Below, in pieces: positions 17,861 to 27,249 of a stretch of 64,000 bases of DNA. Within the stretch, counting starts at the first letter, position 1. Each line of letters opens with the position of its first letter. A program made the position numbers and the translations under genes. The DNA lies in contig SJCO01000006.1 of assembly GCA_005217565.1 (NCBI GenBank), positions 294,388 to 358,387 on the forward strand, read 5' to 3'. The notes under the pieces were generated by a model. It was not told the origin of the DNA. It ran no database searches and worked only from the letters and a program-made list of their open reading frames with translations. Source of the stretch: Puteibacter caeruleilacunae (GTDB taxonomy: Bacteria > Bacteroidota > Bacteroidia > Bacteroidales > Prolixibacteraceae).

Positions 17861-19075
17861 ATGGATAAATGCTCATTTTGCGGCCGGGAGAAGTCAGACG
17901 TGGATCTGCTGATAGCAGGTATGGAAGGGCATATTTGTGACCGTTGTATCGAACAGGCTTACACTATCGTTGAAGAGGAATTCAAACAAAAGAATACCTT
18001 CGATATGAGTGGTGTAACACTTCATAAGCCGGTTGAGATAAAAGCATTCCTGGATCAGTATGTGATTGGACAGGAGCAGGCTAAGAAAATTTTGTCTGTG
18101 GCCGTTTATAACCACTATAAGCGTTTGAACCAAAAGGTAACCGATGATGATACTGAGATTGAAAAGTCGAATATCATTATGGTAGGGGAGACTGGTACGG
18201 GAAAAACATTGTTGGCTAAAACTATTGCCAAAATGTTACATGTTCCGTTTACTATTGTCGATGCTACCGTGCTAACTGAAGCCGGTTATGTAGGTGAGGA
18301 CATTGAAAGCTTGTTAACTCGTTTATTGCAAGCAGCTGATTACAATGTTGAGGCAGCAGAAAGGGGTATCGTGATGATCGATGAGTTGGATAAAATTGCC
18401 CGTAAAGGTGATAATCCTTCAATTACTCGCGATGTTTCTGGGGAAGGTGTTCAGCAGGGTATGTTGAAATTGCTCGAAGGTTCGGTTGTTAATGTACCAC
18501 CTCAAGGTGGACGTAAGCACCCAGAGCAAAAAATGATTCCTGTAAATACAAAGAATATTCTTTTCATTTGTGCAGGTGCTTTCGATGGTATCGAGCGTAA
18601 AATTGCCCAACGATTGAATACAAAAGTGATTGGTTATGGTGCAGCAAAAGATGCTGAGCAGATCGATCGCGATAACATGTTGCAATATGTGTCACCTCAG
18701 GATTTGAAATCATTTGGTTTGATTCCTGAAATTATTGGTCGTTTACCAGTATTGACTCATCTTGATCCTCTTGATAGAACTGCATTGCGTCAGATTCTTA
18801 CAGAGCCTAAAAACTCAATTATCAATCAGTACATTAAGTTGTTTGATTTGGATGATATTGAATTGACTTTCAAAGAGGATGCGCTTGAGTTTATTGTTGA
18901 TAAAGCAGTTGAATTTAAGCTTGGTGCGCGTGGATTGAGATCAATTTGCGAAAACATCATGACCGATGCTATGTTTGAAATGCCTTCGAATGATGCTAGT
19001 AAGATGGTGATCACGAAGGATTATATCGAAAACAAATTAGATTCAAGAAGTGCACAGCGTTTAAAAGCTAGCTAA
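17861..19075 (+). CDS. clpX: ATP-dependent Clp protease ATP-binding subunit ClpX
   Basis: AAA+ unfoldase that recognises tagged substrates and feeds ClpP. It has 404 residues. The N-terminal zinc-binding domain has CSFCGREKSD and HICDRC (four cysteines within residues 4-30). Walker A is GETGTGKTLLAK (about 109-120), Walker B is VMIDELDKIAR, the pore loop GYVGED is present, and sensor 2 is in LGARGLRSICE. Length and order are normal. It is last in the tig-clpP-clpX cluster, with a strong terminator 27 bp downstream. Confidence 0.98.
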   Translation: MDKCSFCGREKSDVDLLIAGMEGHICDRCIEQAYTIVEEEFKQKNTFDMSGVTLHKPVEIKAFLDQYVIGQEQAKKILSVAVYNHYKRLNQKVTDDDTEIEKSNIIMVGETGTGKTLLAKTIAKMLHVPFTIVDATVLTEAGYVGEDIESLLTRLLQAADYNVEAAERGIVMIDELDKIARKGDNPSITRDVSGEGVQQGMLKLLEGSVVNVPPQGGRKHPEQKMIPVNTKNILFICAGAFDGIERKIAQRLNTKVIGYGAAKDAEQIDRDNMLQYVSPQDLKSFGLIPEIIGRLPVLTHLDPLDRTALRQILTEPKNSIINQYIKLFDLDDIELTFKEDALEFIVDKAVEFKLGARGLRSICENIMTDAMFEMPSNDASKMVITKDYIENKLDSRSAQRLKAS

Positions 19076-19101
19076 GAAAGGGTCTTAAAGATATTGTAGA
19101 G

Positions 19102-19132
19102 AGCGGTGCCAGAAATGACACCGCTTTTTTTT
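19102..19132 (+). terminator. clpX: Terminator of clpX
   Basis: AGCGGTG (19102-19108) pairs with CACCGCT (19119-19125), followed by eight T residues that run to the stop codon of the convergent gene. Confidence 0.8.
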
Positions 19133-19373
19133 ATGCTTTTTGGAAAAAGTATATTGCAAATAGTATCGCAATGATTGCGATAAAACTAATCTTGATTACA
19201 TTCCTCCAAGGTTGTCTGATTGTAGATTCATAACCTCTGAATACTAAATAAGCCCCTAGGAAAAGGGCTGCTATACCGTATAATAACGGCATATTCTCTT
19301 TTATTAGGTATGAATAAGCCCCATAACCCATTACACCTATTCCCATAACGGTATAAACTATTCTGTTCATCAT
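19131..19373 (-). CDS. Small membrane protein of unknown function
   Basis: An 80-residue protein with three hydrophobic segments: YTVMGIGVMGYGAYSYLI, MPLLYGIAALFLGAYLVF and a C-terminal FIAIIAILFAIYFF. A short basic loop lies between the second and third. The start has two adjacent ATG codons. It lies 30 bp downstream of rmuC on the same strand and is probably co-transcribed. I recognise no family, and no charged motif hints at transport or signalling. Confidence 0.65.
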   Translation of the reverse strand: MMNRIVYTVMGIGVMGYGAYSYLIKENMPLLYGIAALFLGAYLVFRGYESTIRQPWRNVIKISFIAIIAILFAIYFFQKA

Positions 19374-19403
19374 ATGCTTGAAATTTTGAATTTCTTGTGT
19401 TAT

Positions 19404-20756
19404 TTATTCATCCAATGCATCCATAAATTTAGCTGGGATTTCTTTGGATGTTTTTGCTCCCAGTGTCTTCAATTTTTCTGCACTGCGCATTAAGTTTCCT
19501 CGCCCTGAACTTAACTTATTGATGGCTCCATCATAGTTTTTGCGCAATACATCCAGATTTCTTCCAATACCTTCAAGGTCTTTAAGAAAATTGACAAATT
19601 TATCGTAAAGTGCTCCTCCTTGTCTTGCAATCTCCAGTGCATTACTGGTTTGATTCTCCTGTTTCCAAATGGAGGCTATAGTACGTAATGTGGCCAGTAA
19701 GGTTGACGGACTCACTATCACAATCTGATTGTCCCAAGCGTAATTGAATAGCTCCTGATCTTGGTTAATCGCAAGACTAAAGGATGATTCTATCGGTATA
19801 AACAGCAAAACAAAATCTGGTGTATTTAATGCCTCTGCGGTTTGATAATGCTTTTGGTTTAATCCTTTTATATGTGCTTTTAGTGAGGTCAAATGCTCTT
19901 TTACGAACTGCTCTTTTTCGGTGTTATCTTCCGTATTTACCCAGCGATCGTATGCAACTAACGAGACTTTCGAATCTACAATGATATGTTTCTTGTCTGG
20001 TAGATGGATAATAACATCAGGGCGAATCAGTTTTCCTTCCTGGTTGTAGACTACTTCTTCACGCATATATTCTGACCCTTTGCGTAAACCTGATCTTTCA
20101 AGAATCCGTTCAAGTATTACTTCTCCCCAGTTACCTTGTTTTTTTACATCGCCTTTTAAGGCTTTAGTCAGGTTGTTTGCTTCATCGCTGATTCTGGTAT
20201 TGAGATCATGTAGCTTTTTTAATTCGGCCTTAAGATCGGTTTGATCTTTTAGTCCCTTTTCGTAGGTATCTTCTACTTTCTTCTCGAAGAGTTGTATTTT
20301 CTCTTTTAATGGGGAGAGAATTTCATTGATGTTCTTTTGGTTTGATTGCGAGAAATCTTCTGTGTTTTTACGCAATATTTTATGGGCTATATTCTCAAAT
20401 TCGGTTGTGAATTTTTGCTGTAATTGTTCTAACTCCTCTTTTTGGGTGTTGAGTTTTTCTCTTAGGTTGTTATTCTCAACTTCCTGACGAGTTAGGTTAG
20501 TTGATAACTCAACGAAGCGTTCCTTTTCATGATTAACCTGCTGATGAAGCGTAAGCTTTTGTTCTTCCAGTATCTCGTTGCGCTGATTTAGAAGGCTGTT
20601 TTGTTTGTCAAATTCGTTGATCTGTTCTTGTTGAGTTGTTGATAAGGCCTTTTGTTTTGTATTTAACTGCCTCACTTTTTTCGCTGTCCGTATTTGCATG
20701 ATAATGGCTGATATGGCAATACCTGCAATAAAGGCTATAATTGTGTAAAGATCCAT
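19404..20756 (-). CDS. rmuC: DNA recombination protein RmuC family
   Basis: A 450-residue protein. An N-terminal membrane anchor (IIAFIAGIAISAIIMQI) is followed by a long coiled coil (about 30-190, rich in Gln, Glu and Leu). The RmuC domain then begins with GNWGEVILERILERSGL and contains RPDVIIHLPDKKHIIVDSKV, the nuclease-like core (Asp and DSK) of the restriction-endonuclease-like fold. Family members limit inversions at short repeats; the mechanism is not settled. Its terminal overlap with the small membrane protein gene suggests a two-gene unit. A KAS III operon ends just upstream, with its own terminator. Confidence 0.92.
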   Translation of the reverse strand: MDLYTIIAFIAGIAISAIIMQIRTAKKVRQLNTKQKALSTTQQEQINEFDKQNSLLNQRNEILEEQKLTLHQQVNHEKERFVELSTNLTRQEVENNNLREKLNTQKEELEQLQQKFTTEFENIAHKILRKNTEDFSQSNQKNINEILSPLKEKIQLFEKKVEDTYEKGLKDQTDLKAELKKLHDLNTRISDEANNLTKALKGDVKKQGNWGEVILERILERSGLRKGSEYMREEVVYNQEGKLIRPDVIIHLPDKKHIIVDSKVSLVAYDRWVNTEDNTEKEQFVKEHLTSLKAHIKGLNQKHYQTAEALNTPDFVLLFIPIESSFSLAINQDQELFNYAWDNQIVIVSPSTLLATLRTIASIWKQENQTSNALEIARQGGALYDKFVNFLKDLEGIGRNLDVLRKNYDGAINKLSSGRGNLMRSAEKLKTLGAKTSKEIPAKFMDALDE

Positions 20757-20795
20757 GGTTGCATATTATGTTGAGAGATAAAGATAATAATAAGC

Positions 20796-20832
20796 AAAAA
20801 AAAACTCCTGAAAAAAGTTCAGGAGTTTTTTT
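20796..20832. terminator. Terminator after the KAS III gene
   Basis: A 12-bp stem AAAACTCCTGAA/TTCAGGAGTTTT with a 5-nt loop, with A and T runs on both sides. It separates the minus-strand KAS III operon from rmuC. Confidence 0.85.
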
Positions 20833-20852
20833 GATCTCTTATGTAGTATCTC

Positions 20853-21938
20853 TTATTGTACGCGATAAACAATTGAGTTTACATTCATACTTCCACCTAC
20901 AGAGCAAAGTACAACATTGTCGCCACTTTTAATTTCGTGACCTTCATGATTTTGCTTCACTACCATATCCCATAGGGTAGGTACTGTTGCTGCAGACGTG
21001 TTTCCAAGTTTGTTGATACTCATAGGCATCACAGCTTTTACATCGCCTTTGGTTTTGTAAAGTTTGAAGAGACGGTTTAGAATTGCTTCGTCCATCTTCT
21101 CATTAGCCTGGTGAATCAATACCTTGTTCACATCCTCAATTCCTAATCCAGCTTTATCGATGCTGTTTTTAACAACTCCTGGAACGATGGTTAGACCATA
21201 AACATAGATTTTATGTCCCAACATATCAATATAGCAATTTTCATCTCCCAGTTCTTTGTTATCAGAAGGAGCCATTTTCAAGTACTCTAATTCATTACCT
21301 GTATCAGATCTTGATGAGAATGAAAGAATTCCAACTGGTTCTTCGCTTTCAACACCTTCAACAACAACAGCACCTGCACCATCTGCAAAAATCATTTTGT
21401 CACGATCGTGCGGATCACTAATGCGTGAAAGTACATCAGCACCTATAACCAATCCTTTTTTCATTTCTCCGGTACGAATGTATGCATCAGCAACAATCAT
21501 AGCCTGTACCCAACTTGGGCAACCATTAATTACGTCATGCGTATGTACCCATGCGTTTTTGATTCCAAGTGCTCCTTTTACCTTATTGGCCAAACATGGA
21601 AGTGTTTGTGTTTGAATGCTACCATGTGCGATATCTCCAAAATTATGGGCTACAATGATGAAGTCCAGTGTTTCAGGATCAATGCCTGCAGTTTCAATTG
21701 CATCTTTACCTGCAAGTGCAGCTAAATCTGATGTTAATTGATCTTCTCTTGCAAAACGGCGCTCTTCAATATTGGTAATTTCCTGGAATTTTTGAATGAT
21801 CTCTGCGTTCTCTTTATCGAACGGTTCTCCAGTAGCTGGATCATAAAATTTATGATTCAGGAAGTCTTCATTCTTAACCTGTACATCTGGAATATAACTT
21901 CCTGTACCAGTTACAACGGTGTAAATTCTTTTACTCAT
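20853..21938 (-). CDS. 3-oxoacyl-ACP synthase III family protein
   Basis: Thiolase-fold condensing enzyme of the FabH group, 361 residues from the ATG at 21938 (an upstream TTG would add five residues). The catalytic triad is visible: Cys140 in VINGCPSW, His in LIHQANEKM and Asn in NKLGNTSAATVP. The N-terminus YTVVTGTGSYIPD and the glycine-rich C-terminus VVLCSVGGSMNVNSIVY are typical. An insertion around 30-50 (DPATGEPFDKENAEI) differs from housekeeping FabH and places it in a Bacteroidota side branch whose acyl substrate is unknown. It lies 23 bp downstream of lpxH, which suggests a link to envelope lipids. Confidence 0.85.
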   Translation of the reverse strand: MSKRIYTVVTGTGSYIPDVQVKNEDFLNHKFYDPATGEPFDKENAEIIQKFQEITNIEERRFAREDQLTSDLAALAGKDAIETAGIDPETLDFIIVAHNFGDIAHGSIQTQTLPCLANKVKGALGIKNAWVHTHDVINGCPSWVQAMIVADAYIRTGEMKKGLVIGADVLSRISDPHDRDKMIFADGAGAVVVEGVESEEPVGILSFSSRSDTGNELEYLKMAPSDNKELGDENCYIDMLGHKIYVYGLTIVPGVVKNSIDKAGLGIEDVNKVLIHQANEKMDEAILNRLFKLYKTKGDVKAVMPMSINKLGNTSAATVPTLWDMVVKQNHEGHEIKSGDNVVLCSVGGSMNVNSIVYRVQ

Positions 21939-21961
21939 AACTTTCCTATTCAACTCGTCGG

Positions 21962-22726
21962 TTAGGACGTATGTGTTGTATTATATTTTTTTAGCTCAAG
22001 CCTTTCTCCATCAAACACAGCATAGGAGAAATAATTAATCCAATCGCCGGTATTGATGAATCGGGAATTTTTCTCCAATTCAATGTCCAGAACTAAGTGT
22101 CTGTGACCAGTTACAAAGAAATCGATATGCTCACTCTGTAAATAGTCTCTTGCAAAGTCTACCATCCCTTCGTTTTCTGCTCCTTTGTAATCCTCTCCAT
22201 CTTCGAGATGAGATAAACGGCTTTTCTTTGACCATTCATGTCCTACCCAAAAGGCGAAATTAGGATGAATACGTGCAAACAGCCACTGCAGCGTGGTGCT
22301 TGTGAATATTCTTTTTAAAAACAGATAACCTTTGTCGGTTTTATCCAATCCATCTCCGTGAGCCAGGAAGAACTTTTTTCCACAAAGTGTTGTTACGAGT
22401 GGTTCTCTGTGTAGCGTTAATCCTATCTCATTGGGGAGATAATCGAAAACCCAAACATCGTGGTTGCCAGTGAAGAAGTGTATTTCTATTCCAGAATCCG
22501 CTAGTTCAGCAAGCTTCCCAAGTGTGCGGGTAAAACCGCGGGGGATAACCTTTTTGTATTCAAACCAGAAATCAAAGATATCACCGAGTAAGAAAACGTG
22601 GGAGGCATCATGTTTTATTTCATTCAACCAAGCAACAAATAATCTCTCCCTTTCGTCGTTATTACGAAGTGCCGGTGCTCCTAAATGAACATCGGATGCG
22701 AAATATATCTTCTTTGTGTCTGCCAA
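21962..22726 (-). CDS. lpxH: UDP-2,3-diacylglucosamine diphosphatase (LpxH-type)
   Basis: Calcineurin-like metallophosphoesterase of 254 residues that would hydrolyse UDP-2,3-diacylglucosamine to lipid X and UMP in lipid A synthesis. Metal-binding motifs in order: ASDVHLGA (about 9-16), LGDIFDFW (about 47-54), TGNHD, LAHGDGLD and TGHRH. The long helical insert (about 125-175) between the HGD and GHRH motifs matches LpxH rather than general phosphatases. It is the first gene of a two-gene unit with the KAS III gene. The protein is expected to be soluble or peripherally attached to the inner membrane. Confidence 0.88.
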   Translation of the reverse strand: MADTKKIYFASDVHLGAPALRNNDERERLFVAWLNEIKHDASHVFLLGDIFDFWFEYKKVIPRGFTRTLGKLAELADSGIEIHFFTGNHDVWVFDYLPNEIGLTLHREPLVTTLCGKKFFLAHGDGLDKTDKGYLFLKRIFTSTTLQWLFARIHPNFAFWVGHEWSKKSRLSHLEDGEDYKGAENEGMVDFARDYLQSEHIDFFVTGHRHLVLDIELEKNSRFINTGDWINYFSYAVFDGERLELKKYNTTHTS

Positions 22727-22817
22727 TTATCTCTGATTCAAATACACTCAACAAATTCAGGGAACAAATATATTAGTAATTCTTAACATGACAAGTGAGT
22801 GCAATTATTTTCTGATC

Positions 22818-22849
22818 AAAAAAATAGCCCGATTAGAAAACCGGGCTAT
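22818..22849 (-). terminator. Terminator of the thioredoxin-fold lipoprotein gene
   Basis: ATAGCCCG (22824-22831) pairs with CGGGCTAT (22842-22849) and is followed on the minus strand by seven T residues. Confidence 0.8.
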
Positions 22850-22872
22850 CTCTGTAATGTATTCTGTTCTTA

Positions 22873-24051
22873 TTACTTAAATATCTCTTTCAATGTTGAA
22901 GCCAGTGCTGGTCCTTTTAGGTCTCTGGCAACAATGTTCCCTTCAGGATCAAGAAGATAGTTTAAAGGTAGCTTTTGTACATTGTATTTTATCAATGCAT
23001 CTTTACTTCCTTTTAGGTCGGCAACATTTATCCAGGTTAGTTTGTCCTTGTCAATTGCATCAACCCATTCGAAACGGTTTTCATCGATACTTACCTGGTA
23101 AATTTCGAATCCTTTACGCTTATATCTTTTGTAGTTCTCAACCAATACTGGATTCACAATGCGTGATGCACGGTTCTGCGCTGCCCAGAAATGGAGTAGT
23201 ACATATTTGCCTCTTAATGAAGATAGAGCAACATCTTTACCATTCTGATCAGGAAGAACGATGTCTGGGCTAGCTGATCCTGCTTGCTCAATGAGTTTGT
23301 TTAGATTAACATTGCGTTGTTTGCGCATTAAATCTAATGTATTCTCATATAATGCTCTTACGTGATCTGAATTTGGATATATACTATGTAGTGCAGATGC
23401 TGCAACTTTCAATGCTTGTAGGTCTTGAATCACATAGTTTTGATCATCAAATTTTTGGTATAATGCTAACACGCTTGCCATTGAGAATGGGTGCTTGTTA
23501 ACAAAATCAATAGAATATTTACGCTGTGCCTCTACGATCTCTTTATATGTTTCTTCCCATTCTTTAATTTCGTTCTCTTTTCCTGTAGCATCGATATGCG
23601 AAACTTTGATTGAGTACAGTGAGTCAAGTTTGTGGTTGGTTTTCTGAAGATGAAGTGTTAGTTCTCTAACCAAGTCAGAACCTTCAGAACCAGATACGAT
23701 ATAGTCGCGTGAGAAATTAACTGCATCACCTGCTACCAATACATGCTCGGTTGAGTCGAGTAGTAAAGTGACAAAGTTTTTCTCTGATAATTTTAATAAG
23801 AAGAACTGTGGAGAGGAAACGTTTCCAGTAATGGTGAATCTTCCATCGCTATCTATCTTTGCAGAATCAACTGGTGTTGATTTGTTTACTCCAAGTTTTT
23901 CTAAATAGATCATATTAGTCTCGGCATTGGAAATTTTTCCAGTAATCGAGAAATTGCCTTTTTCTTTACAAGAGGCCAATGCAAGAATAAATGTTAGCAA
24001 AAACAAAATCCCTTTTGCATTAGATTTCTTTAGTAGGTTTTTATGATTCAT
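22873..24051 (-). CDS. Thioredoxin-fold lipoprotein (DUF4369 plus TlpA-like) lacking the CxxC cysteines
   Basis: A 392-residue lipoprotein with lipobox LASC (about residues 25-28). Residues 30-130 read as a DUF4369-type beta domain (FSITGKISNAETNMIYLEKL). A helical linker follows. From about 260 a TlpA/AhpC-like thioredoxin fold begins (DIVLPDQNGKDVALSSLRGK, then YVLLHFWA) and later has the cis-proline region QKLPLNYLLDPEGNIV. At the active site, where WxxWCxxCR is usual, it reads WAAQNRASR (289-297). Both cysteines are replaced, by Asn293 and Ser296, so it cannot act as a disulfide reductase. It may bind partners or serve another periplasmic role. Monocistronic, with its own terminator. Confidence 0.85.
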   Translation of the reverse strand: MNHKNLLKKSNAKGILFLLTFILALASCKEKGNFSITGKISNAETNMIYLEKLGVNKSTPVDSAKIDSDGRFTITGNVSSPQFFLLKLSEKNFVTLLLDSTEHVLVAGDAVNFSRDYIVSGSEGSDLVRELTLHLQKTNHKLDSLYSIKVSHIDATGKENEIKEWEETYKEIVEAQRKYSIDFVNKHPFSMASVLALYQKFDDQNYVIQDLQALKVAASALHSIYPNSDHVRALYENTLDLMRKQRNVNLNKLIEQAGSASPDIVLPDQNGKDVALSSLRGKYVLLHFWAAQNRASRIVNPVLVENYKRYKRKGFEIYQVSIDENRFEWVDAIDKDKLTWINVADLKGSKDALIKYNVQKLPLNYLLDPEGNIVARDLKGPALASTLKEIFK

Positions 24052-24189
24052 TGCTGTTTAAGATTTTCTAAAAATTCCGAATGGCTAATATAGAAAGTTT
24101 TTTTCTTCATCCGAGAAGAGAAGGTAATGTTTTTATTAGCATGTGAACGAATCATTGAAAATGATGAGGGCTGAACTATATAATTTACC

Positions 24190-24197
24190 TACTTTTG
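24190..24197 (+). promoter_or_regulatory. ribF: Possible ribF promoter (-7 element)
   Basis: TACTTTTG matches TAnnTTTG and lies 24 bp before the ribF GTG start. The -33 region is unclear. Confidence 0.5.
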
Positions 24198-24221
24198 AGG
24201 CTAAAGAAAAATTGATGTGAC

Positions 24222-25163
24222 GTGAAGATTTATCATAGCATAGAAAATTTCAAGGCAAAGAATCCTGTGGTTACTATTGGTACTTTCGATGGTGTGCATC
24301 GTGGTCATCAACAGGTGATTAAGGAGCTTATAAGAATTGCTAAAGAGAACAACGGTGAATCGGTAGTATTCACTTTCTATCCTCATCCCCGATTGGTTGT
24401 GAATCCTGATGATAATAGTCTTCGGTTATTAAATACCCTTGAGGAGAAAAAGAAATTATTTGCAAAAATAGGTTTGGATCATTTGGTTGTATTTCCTTTT
24501 ACCAAGGAATTTAGCAAGATGGACTACAGCGATTTTGTGAAGAATATTCTTGTTGGGCAGATGAATATGGCTCATTTGGTGGTTGGATATGATCATAAGT
24601 TTGGGCATAAACGCAAAGGTGGTTTCGATTTTCTTGAACAATGTGCTCAAAAGTTGGGTTTCGGGATCAGTAAGCTGGAAGTGCTTGAATCGGATGCTAC
24701 CAATATTAGTTCAACCAAAGTAAGGGAGGCTTTATTAGAGGGTAACCTGGTTCGTGCAAATAAATTTTTGGGCTATCAGTATGCACTGGATGGACATGTT
24801 GTTAAGGGGAATCAAATAGGTAGAACCCTTGATTTTCCAACAGCAAACATTGAAGTGTTTGATGTACATAAGTTGATCCCTGCTGAAGGTGTTTATGTTG
24901 TTCGTGTTTCAGTTGGTGACCGTAATGAATATCAGGGAATGTTGAATATTGGTACGCGACCAACAATACAATCGAATGAGGATCACAAGAGTATTGAGGT
25001 GAATATCTTCGACTTAAATGAGGATATTTATGAAGAACCAATCACCGTTTTGTTTGAAACGCGAATAAGAAGTGAGAAAAAATTTAATTCATTAGATGCA
25101 TTGAAGGATCAGCTTTATAAGGATCGCGAGTATGCACTTAATTATTTTAAAATAAGAGAGTAA
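24222..25163 (+). CDS. ribF: Bifunctional riboflavin kinase/FAD synthetase
   Basis: Phosphorylates riboflavin to FMN and adenylates FMN to FAD. It has 313 residues, starting at GTG 24222; no nearer ATG keeps the conserved start. The N-terminal adenylyltransferase domain has GTFDGVHRGHQ (20-30, HxGH motif) and a C-proximal SSTKVREALLEGN (the ISSTxIR-type motif). The C-terminal kinase domain has GHVVKGNQIGRTLDFPTANI, with the PTAN motif, and YQGMLNIGTRPT. It is cytoplasmic. A possible promoter lies close upstream, and ahcY follows with a promoter of its own. Confidence 0.96.
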   Translation: MKIYHSIENFKAKNPVVTIGTFDGVHRGHQQVIKELIRIAKENNGESVVFTFYPHPRLVVNPDDNSLRLLNTLEEKKKLFAKIGLDHLVVFPFTKEFSKMDYSDFVKNILVGQMNMAHLVVGYDHKFGHKRKGGFDFLEQCAQKLGFGISKLEVLESDATNISSTKVREALLEGNLVRANKFLGYQYALDGHVVKGNQIGRTLDFPTANIEVFDVHKLIPAEGVYVVRVSVGDRNEYQGMLNIGTRPTIQSNEDHKSIEVNIFDLNEDIYEEPITVLFETRIRSEKKFNSLDALKDQLYKDREYALNYFKIRE

Positions 25164-25172
25164 GTAGTTGTT

Positions 25173-25204
25173 ATTGTTGCTTCTGGAGATAAATATTATC
25201 TTTG
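25173..25204 (+). promoter_or_regulatory. ahcY: Promoter of ahcY
   Basis: ATTG (25173-25176) and TATCTTTG (25197-25204) are separated by 20 nt. The -7 element is a perfect match, and the start codon is 27 bp downstream. Confidence 0.65.
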
Positions 25205-25230
25205 TCGCACATTTTTAGAAATTTAGGTTT

Positions 25231-26649
25231 ATGAGTACGATGACTGAAACTAAAATCGATTATAAAGTGGCAGATATCTCTTTAGCCGATTTTGGACGTA
25301 AAGAGATTGAAATTGCAGAGAAAGAGATGCCAGGTTTGATGTCTATTCGCAAGAAGTATGGACAGGAAAAACCTTTGAAAGGTGCAAGAATCATGGGATC
25401 TTTGCATATGACTATCCAGACAGCTGTGTTGATTGAGACATTGACTGCGCTTGGTGCTGAAGTTAGATGGTGTAGTTGTAACATCTTCTCTACTCAGGAT
25501 CATGCTGCTGCTGCAATTGCTGCATCAGGAGTTCCTGTATTTGCATGGAAAGGTGAAACACTAGAAGAATACTGGTGGTGTACTGAACGTGCATTGGACT
25601 TTGGTGAAGGTAAAGGACCTACAGTAATTGTTGATGATGGTGGTGATGCTACTTTGTTAATCCATATGGGTTACCAGGCTGAGGACGATGCTTCTGTATT
25701 GGATGTTAATCCTGAAGCTGAAGACGAAATTCAGTTGATCGCTTGCTTGAAGCGTGTTCTTGCAGATGATAATCAGCGTTGGCACAATGTTGTAAAAGAA
25801 ATTAAAGGTGTTTCTGAAGAGACTACTACTGGTGTTCATCGTTTGTACCAAATGATGGAAGAAGGTAAGTTGTTATTCCCTGCCTTTAACGTTAATGATT
25901 CTGTTACTAAGTCGAAATTCGATAACCTTTACGGATGTCGTGAGTCATTGGCTGACGGTATTAAGCGTGCAACTGACGTGATGGTAGCTGGTAAAGTTGT
26001 TGTTGTTGCTGGTTATGGTGATGTTGGTAAAGGATGTGCTCGCTCAATGGCTGGTTACGGTGCTCGTGTAATTGTTACTGAGATCGATCCTATCTGTGCA
26101 CTTCAGGCTGCAATGGAAGGTTTCGAGGTTACTACAATGGAAGAGGCATTGAAAGTTGGTAATATCTTCGTTACTACTACTGGTAATAAAGATGTTATTA
26201 CTCTTGAGCATATGTTGGCGATGAAAGATCAGGCAATTGTATGTAACATTGGTCACTTCGATAACGAGATTCAGGTGATGGCATTGGAGAATCATGCTGG
26301 TGTTGAGAAGGTAAATATCAAGCCTCAGGTTGATAAATACATCATCAACGAAGATAAAGCTATCTTCATGTTAGCTGAAGGTCGTTTGGTGAACCTTGGT
26401 TGTGCGACTGGTCACCCATCATTCGTGATGAGTAACTCATTTACTAACCAGACTTTGGCACAGATCGAATTGTGGAACAAAGATTATGCTATTGATGTAT
26501 ATCGTTTGCCTAAGCAATTAGATGAAGAGGTAGCAAGACTGCATCTTGAGCAATTGGGAGTTAAATTAACTACCTTGAAGCCAGAGCAAGCTGACTATAT
26601 TGGGGTTGCTGTTGACGGTCCTTATAAGCCAGAGCACTATAGATACTAA
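25231..26649 (+). CDS. ahcY: Adenosylhomocysteinase
   Basis: NAD-dependent hydrolysis of S-adenosylhomocysteine to adenosine and homocysteine, which clears the by-product of SAM-dependent methylation. It has 472 residues. The substrate domain includes [16 protein letters not shown] and [14 protein letters not shown]. The Rossmann motif [14 protein letters not shown] lies at about 250-263. The C-terminus KPEHYRY carries the conserved Lys and Tyr that reach the neighbouring subunit's NAD site. Monocistronic: a strong promoter precedes it and a terminator follows. No SAH riboswitch is visible in the short leader. Confidence 0.98.
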   Translation: MSTMTETKIDYKVADISLADFGRKEIEIAEKEMPGLMSIRKKYGQEKPLKGARIMGSLHMTIQTAVLIETLTALGAEVRWCSCNIFSTQDHAAAAIAASGVPVFAWKGETLEEYWWCTERALDFGEGKGPTVIVDDGGDATLLIHMGYQAEDDASVLDVNPEAEDEIQLIACLKRVLADDNQRWHNVVKEIKGVSEETTTGVHRLYQMMEEGKLLFPAFNVNDSVTKSKFDNLYGCRESLADGIKRATDVMVAGKVVVVAGYGDVGKGCARSMAGYGARVIVTEIDPICALQAAMEGFEVTTMEEALKVGNIFVTTTGNKDVITLEHMLAMKDQAIVCNIGHFDNEIQVMALENHAGVEKVNIKPQVDKYIINEDKAIFMLAEGRLVNLGCATGHPSFVMSNSFTNQTLAQIELWNKDYAIDVYRLPKQLDEEVARLHLEQLGVKLTTLKPEQADYIGVAVDGPYKPEHYRY

Positions 26650-26675
26650 TAGTAATATTATCTCTATATAGATTG

Positions 26676-26706
26676 AAAAGCCGGGTGTTAATAACTCGGC
26701 TTTTTT
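26676..26706 (+). terminator. ahcY: Terminator of ahcY
   Basis: AAAAGCCG (26676-26683) pairs with CGGCTTTT (26697-26704), with an inner GT/AC pair, and T residues continue to 26706. Confidence 0.75.
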
Positions 26707-26740
26707 ATTGTTTGTTATCTTTATTCAAATTTCAAAGAGC

Positions 26741-27187
26741 ATGGTAAAACAGCAATTATTTGATAAGATCATTAGGATGCTAAATGAGCGAATAGCATCT
26801 ATTCAGGGAGTTATTAAAGCGGCAATTGAGTCACGTGATAATGAAACAAAGAGTAGTGTTGGTGATAAATATGAGACCGGCCGTACATTAATGCAACAGG
26901 AGATAGAAAAGAACAGGGCACTTTTGAATAAGACTGAACGACTTATCAATGAGCTTAACCAGATCAACCTGAACACTAAATTTGAAGAAGTGAAATTCGG
27001 AAGCTTCGTTGAAACTAACCAGGGGAACTATTTTATTTCGTCTGCATTGGGAAAAATAGACGTAGAGGGTGAATCTTGTTTCTGTATCTCGTTGATGTCT
27101 CCAATAGGCAATGTGTTGAGTAATAAGAAGGCTGGAGAAACGGTTTCTTTCCAGAATAGAGAGATCAAGATCATTCAAGTTTATTGA
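26741..27187 (+). CDS. GreA/GreB-like protein
   Basis: A 148-residue protein from the ATG at 26741; the upstream in-frame extension overlaps promoter-like sequence (TATCTTTA at 26716-26723). The N-terminal half is a helical hairpin with DNETKSSVGDKYETGRTLMQ, a motif typical of a Bacteroidota group related to transcript-cleavage factors of the Gre type. The C-terminal half is a small beta domain ending SNKKAGETVSFQNREIKII, like the FKBP-like Gre domain (KxxGD..). The usual acidic tip residues of GreA are not obvious, so cleavage activity is uncertain. It stands alone. Confidence 0.7.
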   Translation: MVKQQLFDKIIRMLNERIASIQGVIKAAIESRDNETKSSVGDKYETGRTLMQQEIEKNRALLNKTERLINELNQINLNTKFEEVKFGSFVETNQGNYFISSALGKIDVEGESCFCISLMSPIGNVLSNKKAGETVSFQNREIKIIQVY

Positions 27188-27216
27188 TCGATATTAAAAT
27201 GTGTAGATTGACCTAA

Positions 27217-27249
27217 GGAACAATTTAAATCATTTGTTGCTATTGTTCC
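27217..27249. other. Inverted repeat between convergent genes
   Basis: GGAACAAT (27217-27224) and ATTGTTCC (27242-27249) form a perfect 8-bp dyad that overlaps the end of the brkB-like gene. It is probably a weak terminator; there is no clear T run. Confidence 0.35.

Noticed and set aside
25205-25230. SAH riboswitch before ahcY
   Set aside because: The leader between promoter and ATG is only about 25 nt, too short for the aptamer.
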